The translations under genes were made by a program, and so were the position numbers. A stretch of 64,000 nucleotides of DNA, taken from the NCBI GenBank assembly GCA_963837485.1, contig CAWINP010000017.1, positions 76,380 through 140,379 on the forward strand, written 5' to 3'. Under the pieces are notes generated by a model. It was not told where the DNA came from and did no database searches. It was given only the letters and a program-made list of their open reading frames with translations. Below, piece after piece: positions 37,155-46,150 of this stretch. The stretch comes from Solirubrobacter sp963837485 (GTDB lineage Bacteria > Actinomycetota > Thermoleophilia > Solirubrobacterales > Solirubrobacteraceae). Position 1 is the first letter of the stretch; every line of letters begins with the position of its first letter.

Positions 37155-37780
37155 CGCGCGGCGAGCTCGCGCAAGTACGGGTTCGTGGCGCGCTCGGCGC
37201 CGAGCGTCGTCAGGCCCATGTGGCCCGGCAGCACATGGGTGTCCTCGGGCAGGGTGTCCAGCAGCGTGGCGATCGAGCGCATCAGGGTCGCGTGGTCGGA
37301 GCCCGGCAGGTCGGTCCTGCCGATCCCGCCCTGGAACAGGACGTCGCCGGAGAGAATCAGGTTGCCGGCCGCGTAGGTGACGTGGTCCGGGCTGTGGCCG
37401 GGCGTGGAGATCACGTCGAAGCGCATCCCCGCGAGCTCGAGCGTGTCGCCGCCGGCGACCGCGTGCTCCGGCGAGTACGGCTCAAACGGGCCGAAGCCCG
37501 GAATGCGCACGTAGTCGTTGATGTGCTCGAGGATCTTCACCTCGCCGGCCGGGCAGTACACGGGCGCGCCGGTGGATCTCGCCATCGCCGCGACGGCGCC
37601 GACGTGATCGAAGTGGCAGTGCGTGATCAGGATCGCCTCGACCTTGACGTCGCGGTCGGCGACCTCGCGCTGCAGGCGCTCGGCCTCCTCGCCGGGATCG
37701 ACCAGGACCGCGCGGCCGTCCTGATGGACGAGCCAGGCGTTCTCCTGCACCGGCCCGACCGTGAAGCCGACGGCCTCCAT
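37151..37780 (-). CDS. Metallo-beta-lactamase-fold hydrolase (glyoxalase II-like)
   Basis: 209 aa from ATG 37780 (MEAVGFTVGPVQENAWLVHQ), which shares one base with the upstream stop (TGATG). The much longer open frame upstream is antisense or shifted over the neighbouring genes. The binuclear zinc motif is ITHCHFDHVGAVAAM, with later ligands in TPGHSPDHVTY and LSGDVLFQGGIGRTDLPG, and GHMG at the end. It is similar to hydroxyacylglutathione hydrolases; the physiological substrate in an organism that probably lacks glutathione is uncertain. Confidence 0.9.
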   Translation of the reverse strand: MEAVGFTVGPVQENAWLVHQDGRAVLVDPGEEAERLQREVADRDVKVEAILITHCHFDHVGAVAAMARSTGAPVYCPAGEVKILEHINDYVRIPGFGPFEPYSPEHAVAGGDTLELAGMRFDVISTPGHSPDHVTYAAGNLILSGDVLFQGGIGRTDLPGSDHATLMRSIATLLDTLPEDTHVLPGHMGLTTLGAERATNPYLRELAAR

Positions 37781-38139
37781 CAGCCCTTCTCGCGCTGGCG
37801 CAGCATCCGGTTGTAGACCCACCGGTCGGTCATGTAGGCCAGCGGCGTGTAGAGCACGAGCGCGAAGACGGCGAGCACCAGCCCTTGGCTGATCGTGGTG
37901 CCCTTGCCGAAGAGCCCGGTCTGGGTCAGGACGAAGAGGATCGCGGCCATCGCGAGCGCCTTCAGCGCGGCGTTGTTCCACGACGGCGGCTTGGCGGTGC
38001 GGCGATCGCGCGCCGACTGGCGGCCAGACTTCTTGACCTCGTCCGCCGTGGGCTTGCGACCCGTCCGGCCGCGCGTTTCGATCGCGCCGGCGGCGTTGCC
38101 GCGGTGCTTGGTCCGCCTCTTGCGCTTCGTCTGAGCCAT
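37780..38139 (-). CDS. Small basic two-TM membrane protein, 119 aa
   Basis: MAQTKRKRRTKHRGNAAGAI is a highly basic cytoplasmic N-terminus. Two hydrophobic helices follow (LKALAMAAILFVLTQTGLFG and GLVLAVFALVLYTPLAYMTD), then a short basic tail RWVYNRMLRQREKG. Equivalent small proteins are often seen beside the glyoxalase II-like gene in this lineage. The function is unknown. Confidence 0.65.
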   Translation of the reverse strand: MAQTKRKRRTKHRGNAAGAIETRGRTGRKPTADEVKKSGRQSARDRRTAKPPSWNNAALKALAMAAILFVLTQTGLFGKGTTISQGLVLAVFALVLYTPLAYMTDRWVYNRMLRQREKG

Positions 38140-38144
38140 CGCGT

Positions 38145-38945
38145 TTATGAGGGTAGTTGATCCTCGAGGGCCCCAGGCCCTCGCAGGGGCACATCGTGCG
38201 GGAAGTTCGCGAGCGCGGCGCGCGGGGCGGGGGCCACAAGCTCGGCACCGGTGACCACGGCTCGCCGTCTGACCGCGTTCACCACGTCGGCCGCGGTCAC
38301 GCGCGTGTGGTCCTCGATGTTCGTCGAGACCTGCACGATCCCGGCGCGCTCGAGCTGCAGTCCGAGGGCGCGGACGTCGAGCGTCTCCCGGATCGTCCTC
38401 GCGATCTCGCGCGCGGTCTCCAGCGGCGCGTCGATCTCGACGTTGAACGCGATCAGCGGGGGCCGCGCGGCGACGAGCGTCGCGCCCGCCGTGGGATGCA
38501 GCTTCGCCGGCCCGAAGTCCGGCTCGATCTCCTCGATGCGACCCGGGCGCCGCAAGTCCGCACGGGTGCGCCCGCCGCCCAGCTCGCCGTACAGGAACAC
38601 CGGGATCCCCAATTCGCCCAGCTCGTCGGCGAGCACGAGCGCCTCGGCCGCCGCGGCGCCGCGATCGGCGTCGTCCAGATACACGATCGGCGCCACGTCG
38701 AGCGCGCCCACGCGCGGGTGCACGCCCTCGTGATGCGTGAGGTCGACGCGCTCGAGCACGACGCGCGCGCCCGCGAGCACGGCGCCGTGGAGCGCGCCCG
38801 GCGCGCCCGCGAGCGTGAAGACCGAGCGGTGATGGTCGCGGTCGGAGGAGACGTGGATCAGGCCGGGTCCGAACGCCCGCGCGATCGCGTCGATCGCCTG
38901 CCCGTCGCGGCCCTCGGAGACGTTGGGGACGGCGAGCAGCGTCAC
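38145..38945 (-). CDS. Glutamate formimidoyltransferase (FtcD N-terminal type)
   Basis: 266 aa from GTG 38945, overlapping the upstream stop as GTGA. The family signature is VTLLAVPNVSEGRDGQAID. Also present are SDRDHHRSVFTLAG (catalytic-region His), HHEGVHPRVGALDVAPIVYL, IPVFLYGEL and QVSTNIEDHTRV. It transfers the formimino group between glutamate and tetrahydrofolate, as in histidine degradation. There is no cyclodeaminase domain and there are no hut genes nearby, so its folate role here may be general. Confidence 0.9.
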   Translation of the reverse strand: MTLLAVPNVSEGRDGQAIDAIARAFGPGLIHVSSDRDHHRSVFTLAGAPGALHGAVLAGARVVLERVDLTHHEGVHPRVGALDVAPIVYLDDADRGAAAAEALVLADELGELGIPVFLYGELGGGRTRADLRRPGRIEEIEPDFGPAKLHPTAGATLVAARPPLIAFNVEIDAPLETAREIARTIRETLDVRALGLQLERAGIVQVSTNIEDHTRVTAADVVNAVRRRAVVTGAELVAPAPRAALANFPHDVPLRGPGALEDQLPS

Positions 38946-39862
38946 AGCAGGAAGCGGCCCTGCGAGATCACGGGCGTGCCGCCGACGGTCAGCGTCGGCT
39001 CGAGCACGACGGAGTCGATGTGGATCGGGACCGAGACCGTCCCGCCCATGGCGGCGCTCGCGCCGAACGCGATGTGCACGGTGCCGAGCATCTTCTCGTC
39101 CTCGAGGATGTTGCCGCCGAGCGTCGCCTTCTCGTTGGTGCCGACGCCGAGCTCGGCCAGGTTGGTGCCGAGCTCGCCGGCGGACAGCAGCGTCGAGAGC
39201 AGCGGCTCGCCGGCGGTCAGGCGCCCGTCCTCGACCGTGAGCGTGGTCTCGCCGGACTCGGGCATCCCGCCGATCGACGCGACCACGATCGTCCCCTCGC
39301 CGTTCAAGGGCGCGATGAACCCCTCGCCGCACGGCAGGTTGCCGAACGCGCCCGGCGCCTGGAGGTCACCGTCGTCGGAGTGGCCTTGGCGCCCGGACAG
39401 GTCGAGCCGGAAGTCCGTGCCGCGCGGGCACGTCACGTGCGCGTCGGCCGCCTCGGTGAGCAGCTGGGCGACCGCCTGCGAGCGCCGCTTGAGCGCATCC
39501 AGATCGGCGGTCATCAGCCGCGCGAGCAGGTCCGCGGTGACGCCGGGCAGCGTCGCGCCGCGCGCGCCCGCCTCACTCGCCGCCCGGCGTGCGCGCGTGT
39601 GCGAGATCGAGCGAGTGGTCGGTGCGATGAAGACGTCGGCGGCCGTCAGTGCCGCGGCGACGGCGCCCGGAGGCTCCTCGCCGTGGTTCGCGCGCGGGGA
39701 CATGATCGTCAGCACGGCTTCGGCGCCTGCGTTTGCCGCCGCCGCGTTCAGCGCCTCGCCGATCTCGCGGGTTCCGCTATCGGCGATCACGACCACGTTC
39801 TCGCCGGGCTTGACGTCTAGGCACGTGGTGACGACCGCGCCCACGGCTTTGTCGAGATCCAT
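38942..39862 (-). CDS. M29-like aminopeptidase
   Basis: 306 aa from ATG 39862 (MDLDKAVGAVVTTCLDVKPG), the conserved family start; the frame is open to a GTG at 39886. The C-terminal metal-binding region contains ELGVGTNEKATLGGNILEDE, GTVHIAFGASAAMGG and VPIHIDSVV, with the Glu, His and Asp ligands of thermophilic (M29) metallopeptidases. Related proteins include ring-opening 2,5-dihydroxypyridine dioxygenases, so the substrate is not certain. First gene of the minus-strand chain to mnmA. Confidence 0.85.
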   Translation of the reverse strand: MDLDKAVGAVVTTCLDVKPGENVVVIADSGTREIGEALNAAAANAGAEAVLTIMSPRANHGEEPPGAVAAALTAADVFIAPTTRSISHTRARRAASEAGARGATLPGVTADLLARLMTADLDALKRRSQAVAQLLTEAADAHVTCPRGTDFRLDLSGRQGHSDDGDLQAPGAFGNLPCGEGFIAPLNGEGTIVVASIGGMPESGETTLTVEDGRLTAGEPLLSTLLSAGELGTNLAELGVGTNEKATLGGNILEDEKMLGTVHIAFGASAAMGGTVSVPIHIDSVVLEPTLTVGGTPVISQGRFLL

Positions 39863-39933
39863 GCTTCGCATCGTGTCAGTCCGCACGCCGTGACGACCTT
39901 CGCGACGACATCGCGCCGTGCCGGGGGCCGGCG

Positions 39934-40069
39934 AACTGCGCCAGTAAGGGGTGTGGGTCAGTTTGGCTGCCCGGGAATGATCGTTTCTGCGGGCGGGCTT
40001 GGGGGGTGACCCACGTTTGCGTCCTTATAGGACACTTTCGTGCAGCACCCCCTTTGTTCGGAGCGCGGA
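39934..40069 (+). repeat. Full copy (B) of interspersed palindromic intergenic repeat
   Basis: 136 bp in the divergent gap between the aminopeptidase and marR. It aligns with the reverse complement of 31344-31481, with almost identical ends (AACTGCGCC at the left; CCCCCTTTGTTCGGAGCGCG at the right). The core can fold: GGGGGGTG (40001-40008) with CACCCCC (40046-40052), and an inner GTCCT/AGGAC hairpin (40021-40033). The inner hairpin sequence differs from copy A while base-pairing is kept. Confidence 0.75.
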
Positions 40070-40182
40070 TGCGGGCGAGCATGATCGTTTCGACCACCGG
40101 GGCGATCGCTCGTGATCGCGATCCAGTCCCCGCACCCCTTACCAGCGGCCGTTGACGTTCGCCGGCGCTACCAAGATCGTTT

Positions 40183-40198
40183 GCTAGGCTAATTAGCA
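40183..40198 (+). promoter_or_regulatory. Palindromic operator at the marR start
   Basis: GCTAATTAGC (40188-40197) is a perfect palindrome within the longer TTGCTA..TTAGCA inverted repeat (40182-40198), immediately before the GTG start of marR at 40199. MarR proteins bind such AT-rich palindromes and commonly repress their own operon. There is no room for a Shine-Dalgarno sequence, so the transcript may be leaderless. Confidence 0.6.
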
Positions 40199-40705
40199 GT
40201 GCAAACCATCTCCACCGTCGATCTCGCCCACCGGCTGCGCCCGGCCATCGCGCGCGTCGCGCGGCGCATGCGGCAGGAGGCCGGCGGCGAGCTGAGCCCG
40301 ACGCAGAGCGCGGCGCTGACGACGATCAACTGCCACGGTCCGCTGACGCCGTCCGAGCTCGCGTCGCGCGAGCGGATCCAGCGCCCGACCGCCACGCGCG
40401 TGCTCGCCCGGCTCGAGGAGGCGCGGCTGATCGAGCGTACCGCCGATCCCGCCGACCGGCGGTCGAGCCTGGTGAGCGCGACGCCCGCGGGCTCCGCGCT
40501 GCTGACGGAGATGCGCGCTCGCCGCGACGCGTGGATGGCCGAGCGGCTGGACTCGCTCTCCCCTGAGGACCTCGCCGCGCTCGAGCGCGCGGCCGGCATC
40601 CTCGAGCGCATGCTCGAGGAGAGCGACGGCTCGCCCAGAGGGCTCGCGTCGCTGGGAGCAATCGCCCAGGGGGCGATTCTCCCGGGCAACGAGGGCTCCG
40701 CGTGA
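40199..40705 (+). CDS. MarR family transcriptional regulator
   Basis: 168 aa from GTG 40199. Winged helix-turn-helix: LTTINCHGPLTPSELASRER, IQRPTATRVLARLEEARLIE, then the conserved wing RTADPADRRSSLVSATPAGS. The stop overlaps the start of the following MFS gene (GTGA), giving a marR-transporter operon. With the palindrome over its own start this suggests autoregulation and ligand-induced derepression of the exporter. Confidence 0.93.
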   Translation: MQTISTVDLAHRLRPAIARVARRMRQEAGGELSPTQSAALTTINCHGPLTPSELASRERIQRPTATRVLARLEEARLIERTADPADRRSSLVSATPAGSALLTEMRARRDAWMAERLDSLSPEDLAALERAAGILERMLEESDGSPRGLASLGAIAQGAILPGNEGSA

Positions 40706-41943
40706 GCGGCACGTTCCGCCGCACATTCACCTCACTGCGCGTCCCCAACTACCGCCGCTACTTCGGCGGTCAACTGGCCTCGATCAGCGGCAACTGGATG
40801 CAGAACGTCGCCGAGATGTGGCTGATGGTCACGCTGACCGGCTCCGGCGCCTACGTCGGCCTCACGGCCGGCCTGCAGTTCCTGCCCGTCCTGCTCTTCG
40901 GCGCCTGGGGCGGCCTGCTTGCCGACCGCATCCCGAAGCGGCGGCTGCTGTCGTTCACGCAGCCGGCGATGGCGGTGCCCGCGCTGACGCTCTTCGCGCT
41001 CACCACCACCGGCCACGTCGAGGCGTGGATGGTGCTCGCGCTCGTGCTCGTGCGCGGCTCGATCAACGCGCTCGACAACCCGGCGCGGCAGGCGTTCGTC
41101 GTCGAGATGGTCGGCCCGGACCGCGTCGTCAACGCGGTCGCGCTCAACTCGGTGATCGTCCACAGCTCGCGCATCATCGGCCCGGCCGCGGCCGGCGCGG
41201 TGATCGCGCTGCTCGGCGTCGCGCCGTGCTTTCTGATCAACGCGTTCTCGTTCCTGGCGATGCTGGTCGCGTTGCGGACGATGAACCCGGCGGCGCTGTC
41301 GGCGCCGCGGCCGGTAGCGCGCAAGTCCGGCGAGCTGCGAGCCGCTTGGCGTTACGTCGCGCGCACGCCGGAGCTGCGGATCCCGCTCGTGATGATGGCC
41401 GTGGTCGGGACGGTCTCCTACAACTTCCAGGTGCTGCTGCCGCTGCTGGCGGACTTCACGTGGCACGGCACCGCGTCGACCTACGCGGCTCTCACGGCCG
41501 CCATGGGCGTCGGATCGGTCGCGGGCGCGCTCGCCGCGGGCGCGCGCGGGCGGGTGAGCGCGCGGCTGATCGTCGCGGCCTCGCTCGCGTTCGGCACCGC
41601 CGAGCTGCTGGTCGCCGCGGCGCCGACGCTCGAGTCGCAGCTGCTCTTCCTCATCCCGCTCGGCGCCGCCTCGGTGACGTTCGCGGCGGGCATCAACTCG
41701 TCGCTCCAGATCGCCGTCGAGCCCGCGCTGCGCGGGCGCGTGATGGCGCTCTACTCGATCGTCTTCCTCGGCTCGACGCCGATCGGCGCGCCGCTGGTGG
41801 GCTGGCTTGCCGAGGCCGCCGGACCGCGCGCGGGGCTGCTGGCCGGCGCGCTCGCCGCGCTCGGCGCCGGCGCCGTCGCGCACTTCGCGTTCTCCCGACC
41901 GCGGGGCGAGCGGGTGCCGTCGGCTATCGTCGAGCCTGCTTGA
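40702..41943 (+). CDS. MFS transporter (enterobactin-exporter/DHA3-like)
   Basis: 413 aa with about 12 hydrophobic helices. It starts RRTFTSLRVPNYRRYFGGQL and GNWMQNVAEMWLMVTLTGSG, typical of the EntS/DHA3 group; the cytoplasmic loop motif GGLLADRIPKRRLLSFTQ lies between TM2 and TM3. It is probably a drug or metabolite efflux pump controlled by the overlapping marR gene. The GTG start lies within the marR stop. Confidence 0.9.
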   Translation: MSGTFRRTFTSLRVPNYRRYFGGQLASISGNWMQNVAEMWLMVTLTGSGAYVGLTAGLQFLPVLLFGAWGGLLADRIPKRRLLSFTQPAMAVPALTLFALTTTGHVEAWMVLALVLVRGSINALDNPARQAFVVEMVGPDRVVNAVALNSVIVHSSRIIGPAAAGAVIALLGVAPCFLINAFSFLAMLVALRTMNPAALSAPRPVARKSGELRAAWRYVARTPELRIPLVMMAVVGTVSYNFQVLLPLLADFTWHGTASTYAALTAAMGVGSVAGALAAGARGRVSARLIVAASLAFGTAELLVAAAPTLESQLLFLIPLGAASVTFAAGINSSLQIAVEPALRGRVMALYSIVFLGSTPIGAPLVGWLAEAAGPRAGLLAGALAALGAGAVAHFAFSRPRGERVPSAIVEPA

Positions 41944-42503
41944 TCGGTCCTCTCGAGTCCGTTCTCTACCGCGATGGCGCGACGATGGTCCAGCGCCACG
42001 GGCGCCGCGTGGCGGCGCACTTCGGCTCGCGCAGCGGCGAGGAGGCCGCGTGCCTGAAGGCGGTCGGGATCGCCGACCGCAGCGACCGCACGACGCTTGA
42101 GGTGGGCGGCGACGTGGACGCCGCGCTGCTGGAGCTGGCGGCGATCGGCGAGCGAGCGTGGTCGTCCTACGCGGGGACGTCGCGCGCGGTGGTGCGCTGC
42201 GAGTTCGAGGACACCGTGGCGTGCCTGGCCGCGCTGGGCTCGGACGCGCGCGACGCCACGCGCGAGTACGCGGCGATCGCGGTGGTGGGACCGAACGCCG
42301 AGGCGCTGCTGGACGCCGTCGACCTGCCGTCGTCGGGCGTCACGCTGCACGAGACGGGGCTGTTCTGGGAGATCCTGATCCCGCCGGCGCTCGGCCCCGT
42401 CGTGTGGGACCAGCTGCTCGAGGTCGGCGCGCCGCTGGGGGTCGCCTGCGTCGGGCTCGACGCGCTCGAGAACCTCTCCGCCTCCAAGAGGCTGCGCGCC
42501 TGA
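41940..42503 (+). CDS. GcvT-like folate-binding domain protein, 187 aa
   Basis: TTG start at 41940 overlapping the MFS stop (TTGA). LESVLYRDGATMVQRHGRRV, CLKAVGIADRSDRTTLEVGG and IAVVGPNAEALLDAVDLPSS, followed by LHETGLFWEILIPPALGPVV, resemble the N-terminal half of aminomethyltransferase/sarcosine oxidase gamma-type proteins. The C-terminal catalytic part is absent. The role is unknown. It is the third gene of the marR operon by overlap. Confidence 0.6.
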   Translation: MIGPLESVLYRDGATMVQRHGRRVAAHFGSRSGEEAACLKAVGIADRSDRTTLEVGGDVDAALLELAAIGERAWSSYAGTSRAVVRCEFEDTVACLAALGSDARDATREYAAIAVVGPNAEALLDAVDLPSSGVTLHETGLFWEILIPPALGPVVWDQLLEVGAPLGVACVGLDALENLSASKRLRA

Positions 42504-42520
42504 CTAGATTCGCCTAATGG

Positions 42521-43417
42521 ATGTGGGAGTCCGTTGAGCTTCGGCACCTGCGCACGTTCCTCGCCGTCGCCGACGAGCTCCACTTCGGGCGAGCCGCCGA
42601 CCGTCTCCGGCTCTCCCAGTCGCGCGTCAGCCAGCTGATCCGCACGCTCGAGACGATCGTCGGCGAGCCGCTGTTCGTCCGCACGAGCCGGCACGTCGCG
42701 CTGACCAGCGCCGGGGTGCAGCTGCGCTCGCGGGTTCAGCCGGCGTACGCGGAGCTCCAGCGCGCGGTCGACGAGCTGCGCGGCGGCGTGGTCGGCGAGC
42801 TGCGCCTCGGGCTGCTGATGGCGACGTCCGGCGGGCGGCGGCTGACCGAGATCACGGCGCTGTTCGAGCGCCGGCATCCCGGCAGCCGCGTGGCGATCCG
42901 CGACGCGGACTGGAGAGATCCGCTCGGGCCGATCCGGCGCGGCGAGGTCCACCTGATGGCGATCCGCTTCCCGCTGCACCGGCCCGATCTGACCGTCGGC
43001 CCGGTGCTGACGGTCGACGAGCGCGCGCTCGCCGTCGCCGTCGATCATCCTCTGGCGGCGCGCGAGTCGGTGACCGTCGAGGACCTGGCGGGCTACTCGA
43101 TCGGCTACAACCCCGGGACCCCGCGTGAGATCCTCGACGCGTTCCTGCCCTCGGTCACGCCGAGCGGCCGGCCGATCCCGTGGCGCGAAGTCACCGATCC
43201 CGTGCAGCTGATGACGCTGGTGGCGCGCGGCGAGATCGTCCATTGCACCGTCAGGTCGATGCCGGACTTCTTCAGCTACCCGGGCGTGACGTACGTGCCC
43301 TTCAGCGACCTGCCGCCGTCGTCAGCCGGGCTGGTCTGGCGCATCGGCGCGGAGACCGCGGCGGTGCGCGCGTTCGTGCAGGCGGCGCTGGACGTGCTCG
43401 GCGATCGGCCGGAGTGA
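42521..43417 (+). CDS. LysR family transcriptional regulator
   Basis: 298 aa. The N-terminal HTH is ELRHLRTFLAVADELHFGRA, ADRLRLSQSRVSQLIRTLET, then GEPLFVRTSRHVALTSAG. The effector domain is periplasmic-binding-protein-like (GELRLGLLMATSGG, RRGEVHLMAIRFPLHRPDL). It starts at ATG 42521, 17 bases after the preceding gene, and reads in the same direction as the next MFS exporter, which it could control. Confidence 0.92.
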   Translation: MWESVELRHLRTFLAVADELHFGRAADRLRLSQSRVSQLIRTLETIVGEPLFVRTSRHVALTSAGVQLRSRVQPAYAELQRAVDELRGGVVGELRLGLLMATSGGRRLTEITALFERRHPGSRVAIRDADWRDPLGPIRRGEVHLMAIRFPLHRPDLTVGPVLTVDERALAVAVDHPLAARESVTVEDLAGYSIGYNPGTPREILDAFLPSVTPSGRPIPWREVTDPVQLMTLVARGEIVHCTVRSMPDFFSYPGVTYVPFSDLPPSSAGLVWRIGAETAAVRAFVQAALDVLGDRPE

Positions 43418-43477
43418 TCGCTGCGATGAGCGAATCGCTCTTGGTCGGGGCGCGGCCGAGGAGGAGGCTGCCGCCCC

Positions 43478-44938
43478 ATGCTCTGCCATCCACAGCCCTG
43501 CCCGTGCGACTGCGAGCCGTGTGACGGGCCGGAGCCCCGCTGGGACGCCCGGCTCTGGGGCCTCCTGATTCTCCTGTGCGGCGTCCTCTTCCTCGACGGT
43601 CTCGACGTCTCGATGGTCGGCGTCGCGCTCCCGTCGATCCGCGAGGACCTCGGGTTGTCGACCTCCCAGCTGCAATGGATCGTCTCGGGCTACGTGCTCG
43701 GCTACGGCGGGCTGCTCCTGCTCGGCGGGCGCGCCGCCGACCTGCTCGGCCGCCGGCGCGTGCTGCTCGCCGCGTTGGCCGTGTTCACGTTCGCGTCGCT
43801 GCTCGGCGGACTGGTGAGCGCGGGCGTGCTGCTCGTGGCGACGCGCTTCCTGAAGGGCGCGAGCGCGGCGTTCACGGCGCCGGCCTCGCTCTCGACGATT
43901 ACGACGACGTTCCCCGAGGGCACGATGCGCAACCGCGCGCTGAGCGTCTACACGGCGTGCGGGGCGAGCGGGTTCTCGCTGGGGCTGATCTGCGGCGGGC
44001 TGCTGACCGAGGTCGGATGGCGGTTCACGTTCCTGCTGCCGGTGCCGATCGCGGCGACGATCCTGTTCCTGCTGCCGCGCTATCTCCCGCGCGATCCCGA
44101 GACCTCGGGGCGTGGCTTCGACCTCGCCGGCGCGGTGACGGTCACGGCGGGGATGCTGCTGCTGGTCCGGACCGTCGTGCGCGCGCCCGACTCCGGCTGG
44201 GGGTCGGTCGACACGCTCGTCGCGTTTGCCGTGGCGGCGGCGCTGCTGGTCGCGTTCGTGGCGATCGAGCGGCGGACGGCCACGCCGCTCGTGCGGCTCG
44301 GCATCCTGCGCTCCGGCACGCTGCGGGCGGCGAACATCGGCGCGATCACCGTGTTCGGCGCCTACGTCGGCTTCCAGTTCGTGGCCACGCTGTACATGCA
44401 GGGGCTGCTCGGGTGGTCACCGTTGGAGACCGCGCTGGCCTTCCTGCCCGCCGGCCTGATCGTCGCGTTCGGTGCGCCGCGCACGGGCGCGCTGGCCGAT
44501 CGCTTCGGCACGCAGCCGCTGATCCTGCTCGGCGCCGTGTTCTTCGTGGTCGGCTACGGGCTCTTCCTGCGGATCGACGCGTCGCCCTCGTACGTGACGG
44601 TCGTGCTCCCGACGATGGTGCTGCTGGGCCTCGGGTTCGCGCTGTGCTTCCCGTCGCTGAACATCCAAGCGACCGCGGGCGTGGATCCGGGCGAGCAGGG
44701 GCTCGCGTCGGGGCTGGTGAGCACGTCGTTCCAGGTCGGCGGCGCGGTCGTGCTGGCGGTCGTGAGCGCCGTGGTTACGGCGCGCTCGGGCGGCGCGCTG
44801 CTCGACGCCTACCGGCCCGCGCTGGCCGTTGTCGCGCTGGTGGCCGCGCTCGGCCTGGTCGTCGCGCTCGCCGGGACGCGCAAGGCGCCGGCGTTCCCGC
44901 GCCTCTGGCGACTGCGAGGCGTCGAGCCCGCGCGCTAG
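43478..44938 (+). CDS. MFS transporter, DHA2 (14-TM) family
   Basis: 486 aa. After an unusual Cys-rich leader (MLCHPQPCPCDCEPCDG, five Cys in 15 residues) it has the DHA2 features FLDGLDVSMVGVALPSIRED, LQWIVSGYVLGYGGLLLLGG and RAADLLGRRRVLL, and about 14 hydrophobic helices. It is probably a proton-driven multidrug or metabolite exporter. The Cys cluster is not typical of the family and might bind metal. Confidence 0.9.
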   Translation: MLCHPQPCPCDCEPCDGPEPRWDARLWGLLILLCGVLFLDGLDVSMVGVALPSIREDLGLSTSQLQWIVSGYVLGYGGLLLLGGRAADLLGRRRVLLAALAVFTFASLLGGLVSAGVLLVATRFLKGASAAFTAPASLSTITTTFPEGTMRNRALSVYTACGASGFSLGLICGGLLTEVGWRFTFLLPVPIAATILFLLPRYLPRDPETSGRGFDLAGAVTVTAGMLLLVRTVVRAPDSGWGSVDTLVAFAVAAALLVAFVAIERRTATPLVRLGILRSGTLRAANIGAITVFGAYVGFQFVATLYMQGLLGWSPLETALAFLPAGLIVAFGAPRTGALADRFGTQPLILLGAVFFVVGYGLFLRIDASPSYVTVVLPTMVLLGLGFALCFPSLNIQATAGVDPGEQGLASGLVSTSFQVGGAVVLAVVSAVVTARSGGALLDAYRPALAVVALVAALGLVVALAGTRKAPAFPRLWRLRGVEPAR

Positions 44939-45115
44939 CTTGTCAGACGCGCCGGGCCTCAGTGACATCCAGCCGGTCGGGCAAGAGGTGCGCGACCGCA
45001 TCATCACGGGACTCAAGGGTGGCGCTTGACGTGGGCCGGGCGGCGGGCGCGTTTCCCTGGCAGTTCACCGTTCGCGCCGTAGACATCGCCACCGTCGTGT
45101 ACCGGCTCCGCTCGC

Positions 45116-46150
45116 ATGACTAAGGTGCGGGCATCCTCGCCACCACCGTCATCGGGAGCTACCCGCAGCCGGACTGGCTGATCGACCGCGAGCGCCTGCG
45201 CGGCTCGCTCCCGCCGCGGGTGCGGGCCGCCGAGCTGTGGCGGGTGCCGGAGCCGTGGCTCGCCGCCGCCCAGGACGATGCGACGGCGCTGGCGATCGCC
45301 GAGATGGAGCGCGCCGGCGTGGACATCCTCACCGACGGCGAGATCCGGCGCGAGTCGTATTCCAACCGCTTCGCGACCGCTCTGGAAGGGCTCGACATCG
45401 ACAACCCGGCGATGGTGCCGGGGCGGGCGGGCGGCATGAACGCGGTGCCGCGCGTGGTCGGTGCGGTGCGGCGCGTCCGGCCGGTCGAGGTCGACGACCT
45501 GCGGTTCCTGCGCCAGCGGACCGATCGCACGGTCAAGATCACGCTGCCGGGCCCGTTCACGATGTCCCAGCAGGCGTCGGACGAGTTCTACGGCGACGAG
45601 GCGGCGCTGGCGATGGAGTTCGCGGCGGCGGTCAATGACGAGGTCCGCGACCTGTTCGCGGCCGGCGCCGACATCGTGCAGATCGACGAGCCGTGGCTGC
45701 AGTCGCGCGCCGAGAAGGCGCGGGCGTTCGCATTGCCGGCGATCGACCGCGCGCTGGAGGGCGCGCCGGGCGACGACCGCGCTGCACACGTGCTTCGGCT
45801 ACGCCCACGTCGTCCACGACCGCCCGGCCGGCTACCCGTTCCTCGCCGAGCTGGCCGCCTGCTCGGCGGACATCATCGCCATCGAGGCCGCGCAGCCGCG
45901 GCTGGACATGTCGGTGCTCGAGCCGCTGGCGGGCAAGACCGTCGCCGTCGGCGTGCTGGACCTGTCGAGCGACGTCGCCGAGACGCCCGAGGAGGTCGCG
46001 TCGCGGATCGAGCAGGCGCTGCGCGTGCTGCCGCCGGAGCGCCTGCAGGTCGGCCCGGACTGCGGGATGAAGTACCTCCCGCGCGAGCTCGCGTACGCGA
46101 AGCTGCGCGCGCTGGTCGAGGGCGCGCAGTTAGTCCGCGAGCGCCTCTAG
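45116..46150 (+). pseudogene. MetE-like (cobalamin-independent methionine synthase C-terminal family) gene with two frameshifts
   Basis: Conserved text begins ILATTVIGSYPQPDWLIDRE (from 45134) and includes GVDILTDGEIRRESYSNRFA, VKITLPGPFTMSQQ and GADIVQIDEPWLQSRAEKAR. It then shifts frame near 45770-45778 and continues TALHTCFGYAHVVHDRPAGY, DIIAIEAAQPRLDMSVLEPL and LQVGPDCGMKYLPRELAYAK (the C-terminal zinc Cys). ATG 45116 reaches the conserved N-terminus only through a second shift near 45130. Zinc-binding and substrate residues are otherwise intact, so sequence error is possible. These stand-alone homologues are not always methionine synthases. Confidence 0.8.

Noticed and set aside
44829..45029. 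66-codon plus ORF ending SDIQPVGQEVRDRIITGLKGGA
   Set aside because: Mostly inside the MFS gene in another frame. The tail looks protein-like but has no start of its own and no family I recognise; the 177-base gap 44939-45115 otherwise holds nothing recognisable.
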